From Loigolactobacillus bifermentans DSM 20003 (lineage in GTDB: Bacteria > Bacillota > Bacilli > Lactobacillales > Lactobacillaceae), in the NCBI RefSeq assembly GCF_001434575.1, contig NZ_AZDA01000018.1, positions 32,259-96,258 on the forward strand: DNA of 64,000 bases, in the 5' to 3' direction. Both the position numbers and the translations under genes were made by a program. This document shows, piece after piece, positions 39,561 through 48,355 of the stretch (within the stretch, counting starts at the first letter, position 1; each line of letters starts with the position of its first letter). The notes under the pieces are model-generated. The model searched no databases. It saw only the letters and a list, made by a program, of their open reading frames with translations, and had not been told where the DNA came from.

Positions 39561-40688
39561 ATGGAATTAACACCTGTTTCGCCGAATACGTTATTTGCAC
39601 AAGAAGTCGGGGATTTAGCCAGTTTATTGAAGCCTAGTATTGTGATTTTACAAGTGAAGCCGGTTCAGGAATGGCCGGCCGTCTTGGCAGATTTTAACCG
39701 CAAGCACCATATTCGCCAGTTACAAGTGGCGGGGCAATTGTTTTTATTAGTGGATACTTTTTGGTTGTGGGATCAGTTACCTACCATCACGTCGACACCA
39801 GCGTTAGCAGGGTATTTAACCGCGTTACAACAAGTGGCAACAAGTTTAAAGGCGCCCCATCAATTTCAGGCCCGGCAGTTCAGTTTGGATCTCACGGCGA
39901 AAACCCAGGTGTACGGGGTGTTAAATATTACCGATGATTCCTTTTATGATGGCGGGCGTTATTTAAAACCAGAAAAGGCCATTGCCCGCGCCCAAGCCAT
40001 GGTGGCGCATGGTGCCGATGTGATCGAGCTTGGTGGTCAATCCACCCGTAAAGGTTATCAGGAAATCACGCCAGAAGCAGAAATTCAACGGGTAGTACCT
40101 GTTTTGAAGGCCATTCGCGCCCAAACGCCAGTGCCAATTGCTGTGGATACTTATAAATTGCCAGTGGTAGAAGCTGTGTTAGCTGCTGGTGCAGATATGA
40201 TCAATGTGGTGAAACCATTAACGGATGAACCTGGTATTTTAACAGCTGTGGCCCAGGCCAAAGCCGGTTTGGTGATCATGCATACCCAAGATGGGGATCA
40301 ATATACGGATTTATTAGGTGATATTCGCCAACAGTTTGCCACGGATATTGAGCAGTGTTTAAACGCTGGTTTAAGTAAAAATCAACTGGTGATCGACGTT
40401 GGTTTGGGCAGTGTTTATGGTAAAAACTATGAACAAGAATATACGTTATTACATGAATTAGATTATTTTAATCAGTTAGGGGTGGCGACGTTAATTGCGC
40501 CTTCCCATAAGGGCTTTATTGGCAAGCTATTAGACGGGCTACCAACTGAACAACGGCTGGTACCGACGATGGCGATTTTTGCCAATTCGGCGGCTTTAAA
40601 TGTGAATTTTATGCGGGCCCATGATATTGAAGCCGCACAACAAACGGTTCGGATCATTGATAAAATCAAGCGCAGTTTTGCGTATTAA
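39561..40688 (+). CDS. folP: Dihydropteroate synthase (divergent)
   Basis: Joins p-aminobenzoate to dihydropterin pyrophosphate. An N-terminal extension of about 110 residues precedes the TIM barrel, which begins YGVLNITDDSFYDGGRYL. Several family signatures are altered: TPDSF reads TDDSF, GGxSTRPG reads GGQSTRKG, INDVSG reads INVVKP and the SRKSFIG loop reads SHKGFIG. Some lactic acid bacterial FolP proteins differ similarly. Position at the head of a folate cluster supports the call. ATG 39561 is preferred over 39552 for spacing to GGAAAGGG. Confidence 0.85.
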   Translation: MELTPVSPNTLFAQEVGDLASLLKPSIVILQVKPVQEWPAVLADFNRKHHIRQLQVAGQLFLLVDTFWLWDQLPTITSTPALAGYLTALQQVATSLKAPHQFQARQFSLDLTAKTQVYGVLNITDDSFYDGGRYLKPEKAIARAQAMVAHGADVIELGGQSTRKGYQEITPEAEIQRVVPVLKAIRAQTPVPIAVDTYKLPVVEAVLAAGADMINVVKPLTDEPGILTAVAQAKAGLVIMHTQDGDQYTDLLGDIRQQFATDIEQCLNAGLSKNQLVIDVGLGSVYGKNYEQEYTLLHELDYFNQLGVATLIAPSHKGFIGKLLDGLPTEQRLVPTMAIFANSAALNVNFMRAHDIEAAQQTVRIIDKIKRSFAY

Positions 40689-40705
40689 AATGGGGGCAGG
40701 CCACG

Positions 40706-41545
40706 TTGGGGCAAATTCAAATCAAACGGATGCAATTTTATACCTTTAATGGGGTATTGCCAGAAGAAAATAAATTAGGTCAGCGCTTAGAACTAGACGC
40801 CCAGTTTGAAGTGCCGTTTGAACAAACTGGCATCCAAGATGACTTAGCACAAACGGTGAGTTATGCGGCTGTCTACGATGCGGTGACGACCATTGTGCAA
40901 CAACATCAATTTAAATTGATCGAAAGTTTGGTGAATTTAATTGGCCAAAGCTTATTGGCTCAGTTTCCGTTGATCCAGCAAGTTAAGTTGACGTTGCGAA
41001 AATATGGGGCACCGATCGCTGGGATTATGGACTATGTTGGGGTTAGCACAACGCTAGTCCGCCATCACGTATATCTTAGTATTGGCGCGAATCTTGGGGC
41101 GCCTCAAGCTGCGTTACGACAAGCGGTAAAATTGTTGGCCGAAACAGCCACCATTCAAGTGACCCAGGTGTCCCATTTTTATCGGACAGCGCCAGTGGGT
41201 GGGGTGGAACAGCCTGACTTTTACAACCAGGCGGTGGCATTGACCACCACTTTAAGCCCCGCTGACTTATTGGCCCGGCTGCAAGCCATTGAACAGGCCG
41301 GCCAGCGCAAGCGCAACGTTCATTGGGGACCGCGAACCATTGATCTCGATATTTTAATGTACGATGATCAACAGCTGCAGACCACCACCTTGACCATTCC
41401 CCATCCGGAAATGCAACGGCGGGCCTTTGTGCTGGCGCCAATGGTGGAGATTACAACTGGCCCGCTGCAACAACGGTGTCAAACCTGGCTCCAGGCATTA
41501 GGAACCAGTCAACGAATTGAGAAAATTGAAGGTGACCAAGCGTGA
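40706..41545 (+). CDS. folBK: Fused dihydroneopterin aldolase / HPPK
   Basis: One 279-residue chain doing two successive folate steps. Residues 1-117 are dihydroneopterin aldolase (FYTFNGVLPEENKLGQR, later KYGAPI). Residues about 122-279 are 6-hydroxymethyl-dihydropterin pyrophosphokinase (YLSIGANLG, FYRTAPVGG, WGPRTIDLDILMYDD, HPEMQRRAFVLAPM). The start is TTG at 40706 with a strong GGGGGCAGG ribosome binding site. It overlaps folE by 4 nt. Confidence 0.95.
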   Translation: MGQIQIKRMQFYTFNGVLPEENKLGQRLELDAQFEVPFEQTGIQDDLAQTVSYAAVYDAVTTIVQQHQFKLIESLVNLIGQSLLAQFPLIQQVKLTLRKYGAPIAGIMDYVGVSTTLVRHHVYLSIGANLGAPQAALRQAVKLLAETATIQVTQVSHFYRTAPVGGVEQPDFYNQAVALTTTLSPADLLARLQAIEQAGQRKRNVHWGPRTIDLDILMYDDQQLQTTTLTIPHPEMQRRAFVLAPMVEITTGPLQQRCQTWLQALGTSQRIEKIEGDQA

Positions 41546-42105
41546 CAGATGAAGCAACGGCGCAAATTGAAGCAGCCGTGCGGACAATTTTAACGGCAAT
41601 CGGGGAAGATCCTGATCGGCCAGGACTTCAGGAAACCCCGGCACGTGTTGCCCGGATGTATGCTGAAGTGTTTAGTAGTGTCCAGCAGCCGCAGTTTACA
41701 AATTACAAATTATTCCCGACTGAAAGTCAAGACGACTTAGTGTTGGTCAAGGATATTCCATTTTATTCGATGTGCGAGCATCATTTACTGCCATTTTTTG
41801 GCCATGTCCATGTGGCCTATGTGCCACAGCACAAACAAATCATTGGGTTAAGTAAAATTGCGCGGCTAGTGGATTACTGTGCTAAGCGGCCAAATGTGCA
41901 AGAACGGTTAACCTCTGCCATTGCGGATGAATTGCAAACGATTTTGGACCCGGCTGGGATTGCTGTGGAAGTGCAGGCCCGACATATGTGTATGGAAATG
42001 CGCGGGATCCAGAAAACAGGGAGTCAAACCGTAACGGCTAGCTTTCGAGGAACGTTGAACAATGCTGAAGCCAAAGCAGAATTTCAACGGCGGGTGCAAT
42101 TGTGA
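41542..42105 (+). CDS. folE: GTP cyclohydrolase I
   Basis: Opens the folate pathway by turning GTP into dihydroneopterin triphosphate. Zinc and active-site motifs: MCEHHLLPFFG near residue 75 and ARHMCMEMRGI near residue 147; GLSKIARLVDYCAKRPNVQE is also typical. 187 residues. GTG 41542 overlaps the folBK stop and the gene end overlaps folC by 4 nt, so translation is probably coupled. Confidence 0.97.
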   Translation: MTDEATAQIEAAVRTILTAIGEDPDRPGLQETPARVARMYAEVFSSVQQPQFTNYKLFPTESQDDLVLVKDIPFYSMCEHHLLPFFGHVHVAYVPQHKQIIGLSKIARLVDYCAKRPNVQERLTSAIADELQTILDPAGIAVEVQARHMCMEMRGIQKTGSQTVTASFRGTLNNAEAKAEFQRRVQL

Positions 42106-43433
42106 TCGCAACAGATCTCGCACAGGAACAAGCCTTTTGGCAACGGATCGATGGGCGCATGCTGTATGGCGGTGCAGAACGCGTTCAGTTATTGCGTGCT
42201 ATTTTGGCACAGTTAGGGCATCCAGAAGATCACCTGAAAATCGTGCATTTGGCAGGTACGAATGGCAAAGGGTCTACAGGTTGTTTGATTGCCAGCGCCT
42301 TACGTGCCCAAGGGTACCGGGTAGGGTGGTTTACCAGCCCAGCCTTGCAAACACCACGGGAACAAATTGTATTAGATGAACGATTGGTGACGCCAACCGA
42401 GATTTTAACCGCTGTGGCGCAGGTCAAGGTGGCATTGGCTCAACTTGCGTTAGATGAATGCGCCGTTTCAGCCTTTGAGTGGTCCTTTTTGTTAGCCATG
42501 GTCTGCTTTATTAATGCTGGCATCACTTGGGCGGTGGTCGAAACAGGGTTAGGCGGTGCATTAGATGCCACCAATGCCATTGAACACCCGAGTCTAGTGG
42601 TGTTTACGCCAATCAGCTATGATCACATGGCGATTTTAGGCGATACGTTAACGGCTATTGCCACCACGAAAAGTGCGATTATGCGGCCAGGTGTGTCAGT
42701 GATCAGTGCCCCTGAACAAGCTGCTGAGGTACAGGCGGTTTTAACACAGGCCGCCCAAGCCAATGCAACAGAAGTGTTAACCGTCACAGACGCGCAATTA
42801 ACTTGGCAGGCGCAAACGTTAACGGGGAGTATTTTAAATGTCCAAACGGCTGACTTTCAGTGGCGCGCGTTACAAATTGGCCTAGCCGGTCGCTATCAAG
42901 GCCAAAATGTGTTAACGGCATTATTGGCCTTAAACCAACTTCCGGTAACGCGAACGGCGATTCGGGAAGGTTTTGCCCAAGCGCATTTAGGGGGCCGGTT
43001 GGCCTTGGTACAGACTCAACCAGTGACCATTGCGGATGGCGCACATAATGTGGCTGGGGCCCAGGCATTGCAAGCCAGCTTAGACCAGCTGTTACCCGCA
43101 ACACAACCACGGATCTATGTTGTGGGGATTTTAGCAGATAAAGCTTATGCTAAAATGCTGCCTTGGCTGACGCAACATGCGAGTCAGGTGATCGTCACCA
43201 CACCCGCTCACCCAGAGCGGGCGTTGGCGGCCGCTGATCTAGCCGCAACGTTACACCAGGAACAACCTGATTTGGCAGTTCAGGTGCAACCTGATCCGCA
43301 AGCTGCCTTGCACCAGGCCCAGCAGTTGGCCGGTGTCAATGGCGCCGTGATCGTAACAGGTTCTTTTTATTTATTAAAGGCGGTGGGAATATGGCAACAT
43401 TCTGGTTCGCCAGCCACAATGCCAATAAGTTAG
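42102..43433 (+). CDS. folC: Folylpolyglutamate / dihydrofolate synthase
   Basis: Mur-ligase-like ATP enzyme adding glutamate to folates. P-loop LAGTNGKGSTG near residue 48, TSPALQTPREQI, ETGLGGALDATN and the C-terminal ADGAHNVAGAQAL segment are present. 443 residues from GTG 42102. Its last 43 nt overlap the next gene, the ITPase-like protein. Confidence 0.95.
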   Translation: MIATDLAQEQAFWQRIDGRMLYGGAERVQLLRAILAQLGHPEDHLKIVHLAGTNGKGSTGCLIASALRAQGYRVGWFTSPALQTPREQIVLDERLVTPTEILTAVAQVKVALAQLALDECAVSAFEWSFLLAMVCFINAGITWAVVETGLGGALDATNAIEHPSLVVFTPISYDHMAILGDTLTAIATTKSAIMRPGVSVISAPEQAAEVQAVLTQAAQANATEVLTVTDAQLTWQAQTLTGSILNVQTADFQWRALQIGLAGRYQGQNVLTALLALNQLPVTRTAIREGFAQAHLGGRLALVQTQPVTIADGAHNVAGAQALQASLDQLLPATQPRIYVVGILADKAYAKMLPWLTQHASQVIVTTPAHPERALAAADLAATLHQEQPDLAVQVQPDPQAALHQAQQLAGVNGAVIVTGSFYLLKAVGIWQHSGSPATMPIS

Positions 43434-43966
43434 CCCAGTTACAAAACTGGGCCACACCATTGGGTTGGACGATCAAAGCAGTGCCGGCAGCATGGTATAC
43501 ACAACAGCCGGTGGAAAATGGGCAAACGTATTTAGCAAATGCACAAGCCAAACTAGCGGTGATCCAGCCGCCAGCACCAGTGGCGGTGCTAACTGATGAT
43601 AGTGGTTTGGAATTGGCAGTCTGGCCTAGCCGGTTAGGTATCCACACTCGACGCGAGTTAGACCGTTATGCGCCGCCGCTAAGTTGGAATGCTTATTTAT
43701 TGAAGCAATTGCAAGGTGAGGTGCGCCGGGAAGCCACGATGGTGACAACGTTGGCGTTGCGGTTACCCGACGGTCGTGAACGCTCTGCTGTTGGGCGCGT
43801 CACAGGTACGTTGGCCACTGAAGAATTAGGTGATCAAAGTCGCGGGTTTGATCGGATTTTCTGGCTACCTGAGCAACAGGCGACCCTGGCCCAATTACCA
43901 TTGGCGCAGCAACGGCCACTTAACCAACGCAGTCGTGCGTTACAACAATTGGCAAAGCAATTATAA
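43391..43966 (+). CDS. ITPase-like pyrophosphatase of the folate cluster
   Basis: 191-residue Ham1/RdgB-fold protein (FASHNANKLAQL, ANAQAKL, LTDDSGLEL, GFDRIFWLP). It is much diverged from the RdgB half of the fused gene earlier in the window. Comparable genes (called xtp3 in Lactiplantibacillus plantarum) lie in folate clusters and have been proposed to remove pyrophosphate from dihydroneopterin triphosphate, the step lacking an obvious gene here. That role is inference from position. AAGGCGGTGGG precedes ATG 43391. Confidence 0.85.
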   Translation: MATFWFASHNANKLAQLQNWATPLGWTIKAVPAAWYTQQPVENGQTYLANAQAKLAVIQPPAPVAVLTDDSGLELAVWPSRLGIHTRRELDRYAPPLSWNAYLLKQLQGEVRREATMVTTLALRLPDGRERSAVGRVTGTLATEELGDQSRGFDRIFWLPEQQATLAQLPLAQQRPLNQRSRALQQLAKQL

Positions 43967-43980
43967 AGTGAGGGAAAAAT

Positions 43981-44550
43981 GTGAAACGTCTGGCAGTTTA
44001 TTGTGGTTCAAATAATGGCACTGACCCGGCTTACCGGGAGGCAGCACTGGCCTTAGCACAGGCCATGACACAGCATCATTTAGATTTAGTGTATGGCGGC
44101 AGCGATATTGGCCTCATGGGGGCCATTAGTCAGGCTATTTTGCAGCAACAAGGCCACGTGATCGGCGTCATGCCTCAGATCTTCTTTGACCGTGGCATTG
44201 AAGCACCGAATCTAACGGAACTGATCAAAGTACGTGATATGAGTGAACGTAAAGCAAAAATGATCAATTTAGCGGATGGCTTTGTGGTGTTACCAGGTGG
44301 CTTTGGTACATTTGAAGAGTTTTACCAAACGATTTCGTGGAGTCAATTAGGGTTACATCAAAAGCCGATCGCCGTTTTGAATATCAATGGTTTCTTTGAT
44401 TCGATGTTTGGGATGATCGACCAAATGATCAAAGGCGGTTTTGTGCCAGCTGAAAATCGGTCTTTGGTGATCAATGCCAAATCAGTCGATGCGGCTTTTC
44501 AAGGTTTTGCAAATTTTAAGTATATCCAAGCCAACAAATACCAGAATTAA
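43981..44550 (+). CDS. LOG-family nucleotide phosphoribohydrolase
   Basis: 189-residue Rossmann protein of the TIGR00730 / lysine-decarboxylase-like family. YGGSDIGLMGAIS and PGGFGTFEEFYQTISWSQLG contain the PGGxGTxxE signature. Characterised relatives hydrolyse nucleoside 5'-monophosphates such as cytokinin ribotides; the bacterial substrate is unclear. GTG start at 43981, 14 nt after the preceding gene, so it is likely the last gene of the folate operon. Confidence 0.88.
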   Translation: MKRLAVYCGSNNGTDPAYREAALALAQAMTQHHLDLVYGGSDIGLMGAISQAILQQQGHVIGVMPQIFFDRGIEAPNLTELIKVRDMSERKAKMINLADGFVVLPGGFGTFEEFYQTISWSQLGLHQKPIAVLNINGFFDSMFGMIDQMIKGGFVPAENRSLVINAKSVDAAFQGFANFKYIQANKYQN

Positions 44551-44554
44551 ACGC

Positions 44555-44582
44555 TTGGTTTTCTCAAGGGTTGCGTTACAAT
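44555..44582 (+). promoter_or_regulatory. luxS promoter
   Basis: TTGGTT (44555-44560), 16 nt spacer, TACAAT (44577-44582). Confidence 0.72.
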
Positions 44583-44615
44583 AGAAGTGATTAAAATCAT
44601 GGAGGGATCGTCTAC

Positions 44616-45101
44616 ATGGCAAAAGTTGAAAGTTTTGAATTAGATCATACAAAGGTTAAAGCACCATACGTGCGTTTGATCACAGTGGAAACTGGTGCAA
44701 AAGGCGACGAGATCTCAAACTTCGATCTTCGTTTGGTTCAGCCTAATGAAAATGCGATTCCAACCGCTGGGTTACATACCATTGAACATATGCTGGCTGG
44801 TTTATTGCGGGATCGGTTAACCGGTGTCATTGATTGTTCACCATTTGGTTGCCGCACTGGCTTCCATTTGATCACTTGGGGCCAACACACCACTGAAGAA
44901 GTGGCCGCTGCTTTGAAAGGCTCATTGGAATTTATCGCTGGTCCAGCGACTTGGGATGACGTGCAAGGCACTGAAATTCAAAGTTGTGGGAACTACCGTG
45001 ACCATTCATTGTTCTCTGCCAAAGAATGGTGCAAGAAAATCTTGGACGAAGGCATTAGTTCAGATCCATTTGTCCGCAAGGTCGTTACCAAATCATTATA
45101 A
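44616..45101 (+). CDS. luxS: S-ribosylhomocysteine lyase LuxS
   Basis: Splits S-ribosylhomocysteine to homocysteine and the AI-2 precursor DPD. The metal motif HTIEHMLAG (HxxEH, about residue 54) and the third ligand Cys in EIQSCGNY (about residue 125) are present. 161 residues. GGAGGG before ATG 44616. It belongs to the activated methyl cycle, related to the metA-metY operon further right. Confidence 0.97.
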   Translation: MAKVESFELDHTKVKAPYVRLITVETGAKGDEISNFDLRLVQPNENAIPTAGLHTIEHMLAGLLRDRLTGVIDCSPFGCRTGFHLITWGQHTTEEVAAALKGSLEFIAGPATWDDVQGTEIQSCGNYRDHSLFSAKEWCKKILDEGISSDPFVRKVVTKSL

Positions 45102-45113
45102 GCAACCATCATC

Positions 45114-45148
45114 AGCACATCTGGCATTTTGCTAGATGTGCTTTTTTT
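45114..45148 (+). terminator. luxS terminator
   Basis: AGCACATCT (45114-45122) pairs with AGATGTGCT (45134-45142), then a T-run. Confidence 0.92.
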
Positions 45149-45194
45149 AAATGCTGAATCGTTACGGCAAAACAATCATCATCAAAATGAAGAC

Positions 45195-45228
45195 AAAAAA
45201 AGACCACCGCACAAGTAAGTGGGTGGTC
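45195..45228 (-). terminator. mntR-like gene terminator
   Basis: On the minus strand GACCACC (45222-45228) pairs with GGTGGTC (45202-45208) followed by T-run; it sits just after the stop of the convergent regulator. Confidence 0.85.
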
Positions 45229-45233
45229 ACTGT

Positions 45234-45938
45234 TTAATCACGCTTTAAGCGGCGTGCTTTTTTATCGATTTTAAGCGGGTCACCATTTTCATCCGTAACG
45301 AAAATGTTGTGGGAAGCCTTGAAACTAATGTTCATTTGGCGTCCTGTATCCAGTTCTTCAACGGCAATTGGACCGTCGAAAGGCTCGTGTTTCAACACTT
45401 TAACTTGGCGTTCGATCTTCAATTGGATATCTTGGAGATAAATCAAAAGTTCATGGTCGTCAATGACACGTTCGATTGTCACCACTTGACCATCGGGAAT
45501 TTGATTCAACACCGTGTAGCTTTCTTCCTGGAAGTGACCTGTTTGATCAGGAATCACACCGCCATGTGGGCAGTGGGTGGGAAAGCCGAGAAAAGCATCT
45601 AACTTTGCCAATAATTCGGGGCTCGTGGCATGTTCTAATACCTCTGCCTCGGAATGAATATCGGCGAGTTTAAATTCCAATTTTTGCGCTAAGAAGGTTT
45701 CCCAAAGGCGATGTTTGCGGATCAGTAAAATGGCTTGATCTAAGCCTTTTTTAGTGAGGGCAATATCATTATAGGGCTGATGCGTCACCAGCTTTTCCTT
45801 TTTTAGCTTTGAGACCATTTCGGTGACTGAACCAGCAGCCACACCTAACGCTAAAGCGATTTGTTTATTTGAAACTTCCTGTTTGGCACCACCAAGTTCA
45901 AAAATGATTTTTAAGTAATCTTCTTTTATTGGCGTCAT
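45234..45938 (-). CDS. mntR: DtxR-family metalloregulator, MntR-like
   Basis: Metal-dependent repressor, probably of manganese uptake. An N-terminal winged helix (KEDYLKIIFELGG, VSNKQIALALGVAAGSVTEM) precedes the metal-binding dimerisation domain (LRKHRLWETFL-like, HSEAEVLEHATSPEL, GFPTHCPHGGVIP) and a C-terminal FeoA/SH3-like domain from about residue 145, so it is the three-domain type. Start ATG 45938 is preferred because an upstream GTG is only one base from AGGAG. No transporter gene is adjacent. Confidence 0.88.
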   Translation of the reverse strand: MTPIKEDYLKIIFELGGAKQEVSNKQIALALGVAAGSVTEMVSKLKKEKLVTHQPYNDIALTKKGLDQAILLIRKHRLWETFLAQKLEFKLADIHSEAEVLEHATSPELLAKLDAFLGFPTHCPHGGVIPDQTGHFQEESYTVLNQIPDGQVVTIERVIDDHELLIYLQDIQLKIERQVKVLKHEPFDGPIAVEELDTGRQMNISFKASHNIFVTDENGDPLKIDKKARRLKRD

Positions 45939-45986
45939 TGACGTTATCACGCTCCTGTAGCATTTGCTGAAGACATAGTAGCATTT

Positions 45987-45995
45987 ATTATAGCA
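45987..45995 (-). promoter_or_regulatory. mntR extended -10 promoter
   Basis: On the minus strand TGCTATAAT is an extended -10 box about 50 nt before the mntR start. Confidence 0.6.
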
Positions 45996-46053
45996 TAGTT
46001 CTTATAAAAGCGTTGTGGATTCAACCTGAAAATGATAGTTCTGTATTTCAAAT

Positions 46054-46070
46054 ATTACAAAACGATAACA
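46054..46070 (-). promoter_or_regulatory. WalR-like box 1
   Basis: Minus strand reads TGTTAT-N5-TGTAAT, a perfect match to TGTWAH-N5-TGTWAH, the WalR consensus. It lies in the divergent region between mntR and the P60 gene. Confidence 0.55.
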
Positions 46071-46142
46071 AAATCGTGGCGATATTAAGTTAATTTTAAG
46101 GAAAATGCTGGTATAGTCCCCGTCACAATTGCATTTTTAAAA

Positions 46143-46159
46143 TGTTACAAGAATGTTGA
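46143..46159 (+). promoter_or_regulatory. WalR-like box 2
   Basis: TGTTAC-AAGAA-TGTTGA matches the WalR consensus with one mismatch. It lies about 50 nt before the TATACT -10 box (46209-46214) of the P60 gene, a usual distance for activation. Confidence 0.5.
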
Positions 46160-46301
46160 CTCAGACCTAAGACTGATTTTGTGGCTGTAAAAGTCTCAAA
46201 AAATAAGTTATACTGAAGGGCGTAAGTTTTAGGGAACGGATAAAGATTCCCGTTTGGACCCCAGCAGAGTTGGGTTCAGGCACATTGAAGGAGGCTCTCA
46301 A

Positions 46302-48311
46302 ATGACTGAGACAAAGTCAAAATCAAAGCGTCATTTATCTAAATATGTTGCGGCTGGGGTCGTTGGTCTTGCTGGAGCAGCATTCGTTGGCACACAACAA
46401 GCAAACGCTGCAGCTACCACAGCTAAGGTAACCTACCAAAATGGCGCTACCACTGTCTGGGCCGATCCAAGTAACGGTTTACAAGCACAACGTTACTTAG
46501 AGAAGGGACAAACGGTTCAGGTTCAAGGCAACAAACAAATCAACGGTGAGACTTGGTATCACATTGGCAACGGCGAATGGATTCCAGCACAATACCTTGA
46601 TCTTGGGGACACAACTACTAAAGAAACGATTACCGTTAAATATAACGGTGGGGTTACAACCGTCTGGAATTCACCAGATGACTTGCAACCGACTGGTCAA
46701 TATTTGACATTTAAAGAAACCAAAACCGTGCAAGCTGAAAAGCAAGTCCACGGTATTACTTGGTACCAAATTGGTACAAACCAATGGGTACCTGGTGTTT
46801 ATGTTGCAAAGAATGACACAGACCTTTCTAACACCAAGATTGTCACTGAAAGTGTTCAATTAACGGCTAGCAAGGCTGCCACAAGTACTGCTGCAACACC
46901 AACCGCAACGGTTAGTCAATCAAGTGCTGCACCACAAAGCACCGTTAGCACAACCCAAGCGGCTGCAACTGTTGCCGCCAATGCACAAGCACAGCAACAA
47001 GCAGCAGCTTCTAGTGCTGCCGCGCAACAAGCTGCTGCCACATCTGCTGCGAATGCCCAATTAGCTGCACAACAGCAAGCTGCGGCTCAGCAACAGGCTG
47101 CCGCTCAAACAGCTGCAGCTTCCAGTGCTGCTGCCCAATCAACTGCGGCTGCGCAACAAGCTGCAACTTCTGTTGCGAATGCTAGCCAAGCAGCTGCTCA
47201 GTCAGCCGCAACGTCGACAGCCAATGCACAACAGGCTGCTGCCACATCCGCTGCAAATGCTAGCCAAGCAGCTGCTCAATCAACCGCTGCTGCTTCTAGT
47301 GCCGCTGCGCAACAAGCTGCTGCTACATCTGCTGCGAATGCCAGCTTAGCTGCTGCTAGTTCAGCTGCAACTTCAACGGCCAATGCCAGCTTAGCAGCTT
47401 CCAGTGCCGCTGCTCAATCAACCGCTGCTGCAACGGCTTCCAGTGCTGCCACACAATCCACTGCAAGTCAATCAACAGCTTCCAGTTCCAGCACGCAACA
47501 ACAGGGCCAAGTCGCAGATCCAATTGCAAAGCGGACTCGCGTTGATGCCACTTATCAAACGGCTAGTTCAGCAACAGCTTCTAGTGCTGCTACTTCTGCT
47601 ACGACACAGTCAACTGCTGCTAGTCAGGCTGCCCAATCAGCTGCAACATCAACAGCCAATGCTAGTGTAGCCGCTAGCCAAGCTGCCGCTAAATCAGCTG
47701 CAACGTCTGCTGCAAATGCTAGTCTTGCTGCCAGTCAAGCTGCTGCAAAATCAGCTGCTACATCTGCTGCGAATGCCAGCTTAGCAGCTTCTAGCGCTGC
47801 CGCTCGTTCGGCTGCAGCACGTTCAGCTGCAGCCTCAAGTGCTGCTGCTAGTTCCGCAGCTGCCGCAAAAGCTGCAAGTACTCAAAGTTCAACAACACAG
47901 GCGGCGACAACTACGAAAACAACAACCACAACAACTTCATCTAGTAATTCATCAGCGGTTTCAAAAGCAATCGCAGCTGCTGAATCACAAATTGGTGTGC
48001 CTTATGTTTGGGGTGGCGAAACAGCGGGCCAAGGCTTCGACTGTTCTGGTTTGACCCAATGGGCTTATGCACAAGCTGGGGTTTCAATTCCACGTGTCAC
48101 CACTTCTCAAGAAAATGCTGGGACTAAAGTCTCGATCAGCCAATTACAAGCTGGGGACTTAGTCTTCTGGGGTTCTGCAGGTGCAACTTACCACGTTGCC
48201 TTGTATATTGGGAACAACCAATATATTGCAGCACCACAACCTGGTGAAAATGTCAAAGTAGCAACCATTTCAAGTTACTTCGAACCTTCATTTGGGGTTC
48301 GTGTAGTTTAA
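46302..48311 (+). CDS. Secreted NlpC/P60 peptidoglycan endopeptidase with SH3b-like repeats
   Basis: 669 residues. A signal peptide (basic start, hydrophobic 14-30, likely cleavage after ANA at 36) leads to two related SH3b-like domains (about 40-95 and 107-160), then about 350 residues of Ala/Ser/Gln/Thr low-complexity sequence, and a C-terminal NlpC/P60 domain. Catalytic Cys is C581 (FDCSGLTQW) and His is H631 (YHVALYIG). The usual third residue (His/Gln/Asn) is replaced: the segment reads YIAAPQPG. It probably cuts stem peptides during daughter-cell separation. ATG 46302 follows GAAGGAGG. Confidence 0.92.
   Translation: MTETKSKSKRHLSKYVAAGVVGLAGAAFVGTQQANAAATTAKVTYQNGATTVWADPSNGLQAQRYLEKGQTVQVQGNKQINGETWYHIGNGEWIPAQYLDLGDTTTKETITVKYNGGVTTVWNSPDDLQPTGQYLTFKETKTVQAEKQVHGITWYQIGTNQWVPGVYVAKNDTDLSNTKIVTESVQLTASKAATSTAATPTATVSQSSAAPQSTVSTTQAAATVAANAQAQQQAAASSAAAQQAAATSAANAQLAAQQQAAAQQQAAAQTAAASSAAAQSTAAAQQAATSVANASQAAAQSAATSTANAQQAAATSAANASQAAAQSTAAASSAAAQQAAATSAANASLAAASSAATSTANASLAASSAAAQSTAAATASSAATQSTASQSTASSSSTQQQGQVADPIAKRTRVDATYQTASSATASSAATSATTQSTAASQAAQSAATSTANASVAASQAAAKSAATSAANASLAASQAAAKSAATSAANASLAASSAAARSAAARSAAASSAAASSAAAAKAASTQSSTTQAATTTKTTTTTTSSSNSSAVSKAIAAAESQIGVPYVWGGETAGQGFDCSGLTQWAYAQAGVSIPRVTTSQENAGTKVSISQLQAGDLVFWGSAGATYHVALYIGNNQYIAAPQPGENVKVATISSYFEPSFGVRVV
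46900..47945 (+). repeat. Ala/Ser-rich internal repeats of the P60 gene
   Basis: Degenerate tandem units encoding phrases such as AAATSAANASLAASSAA recur many times, with highly similar DNA between units. Expected to form a long helical or coiled spacer holding the catalytic domain away from the anchoring repeats. Prone to unit gain and loss. Confidence 0.8.
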
Positions 48312-48324
48312 AGCAAGCTCAACC

Positions 48325-48355
48325 AAGATCTCGACGCTAGTCGAGGTCTTTTTTT
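48325..48355 (+). terminator. P60 gene terminator
   Basis: AAGATCTCGAC (48325-48335), loop GCTA, GTCGAGGTCTT (48340-48350), then T-run; 11-bp stem with one wobble. Confidence 0.93.

Noticed and set aside
46900..47945. CRISPR-like or satellite repeats
   Set aside because: The repeats lie in frame inside the P60 gene, have no unique spacers and encode Ala/Ser-rich units.
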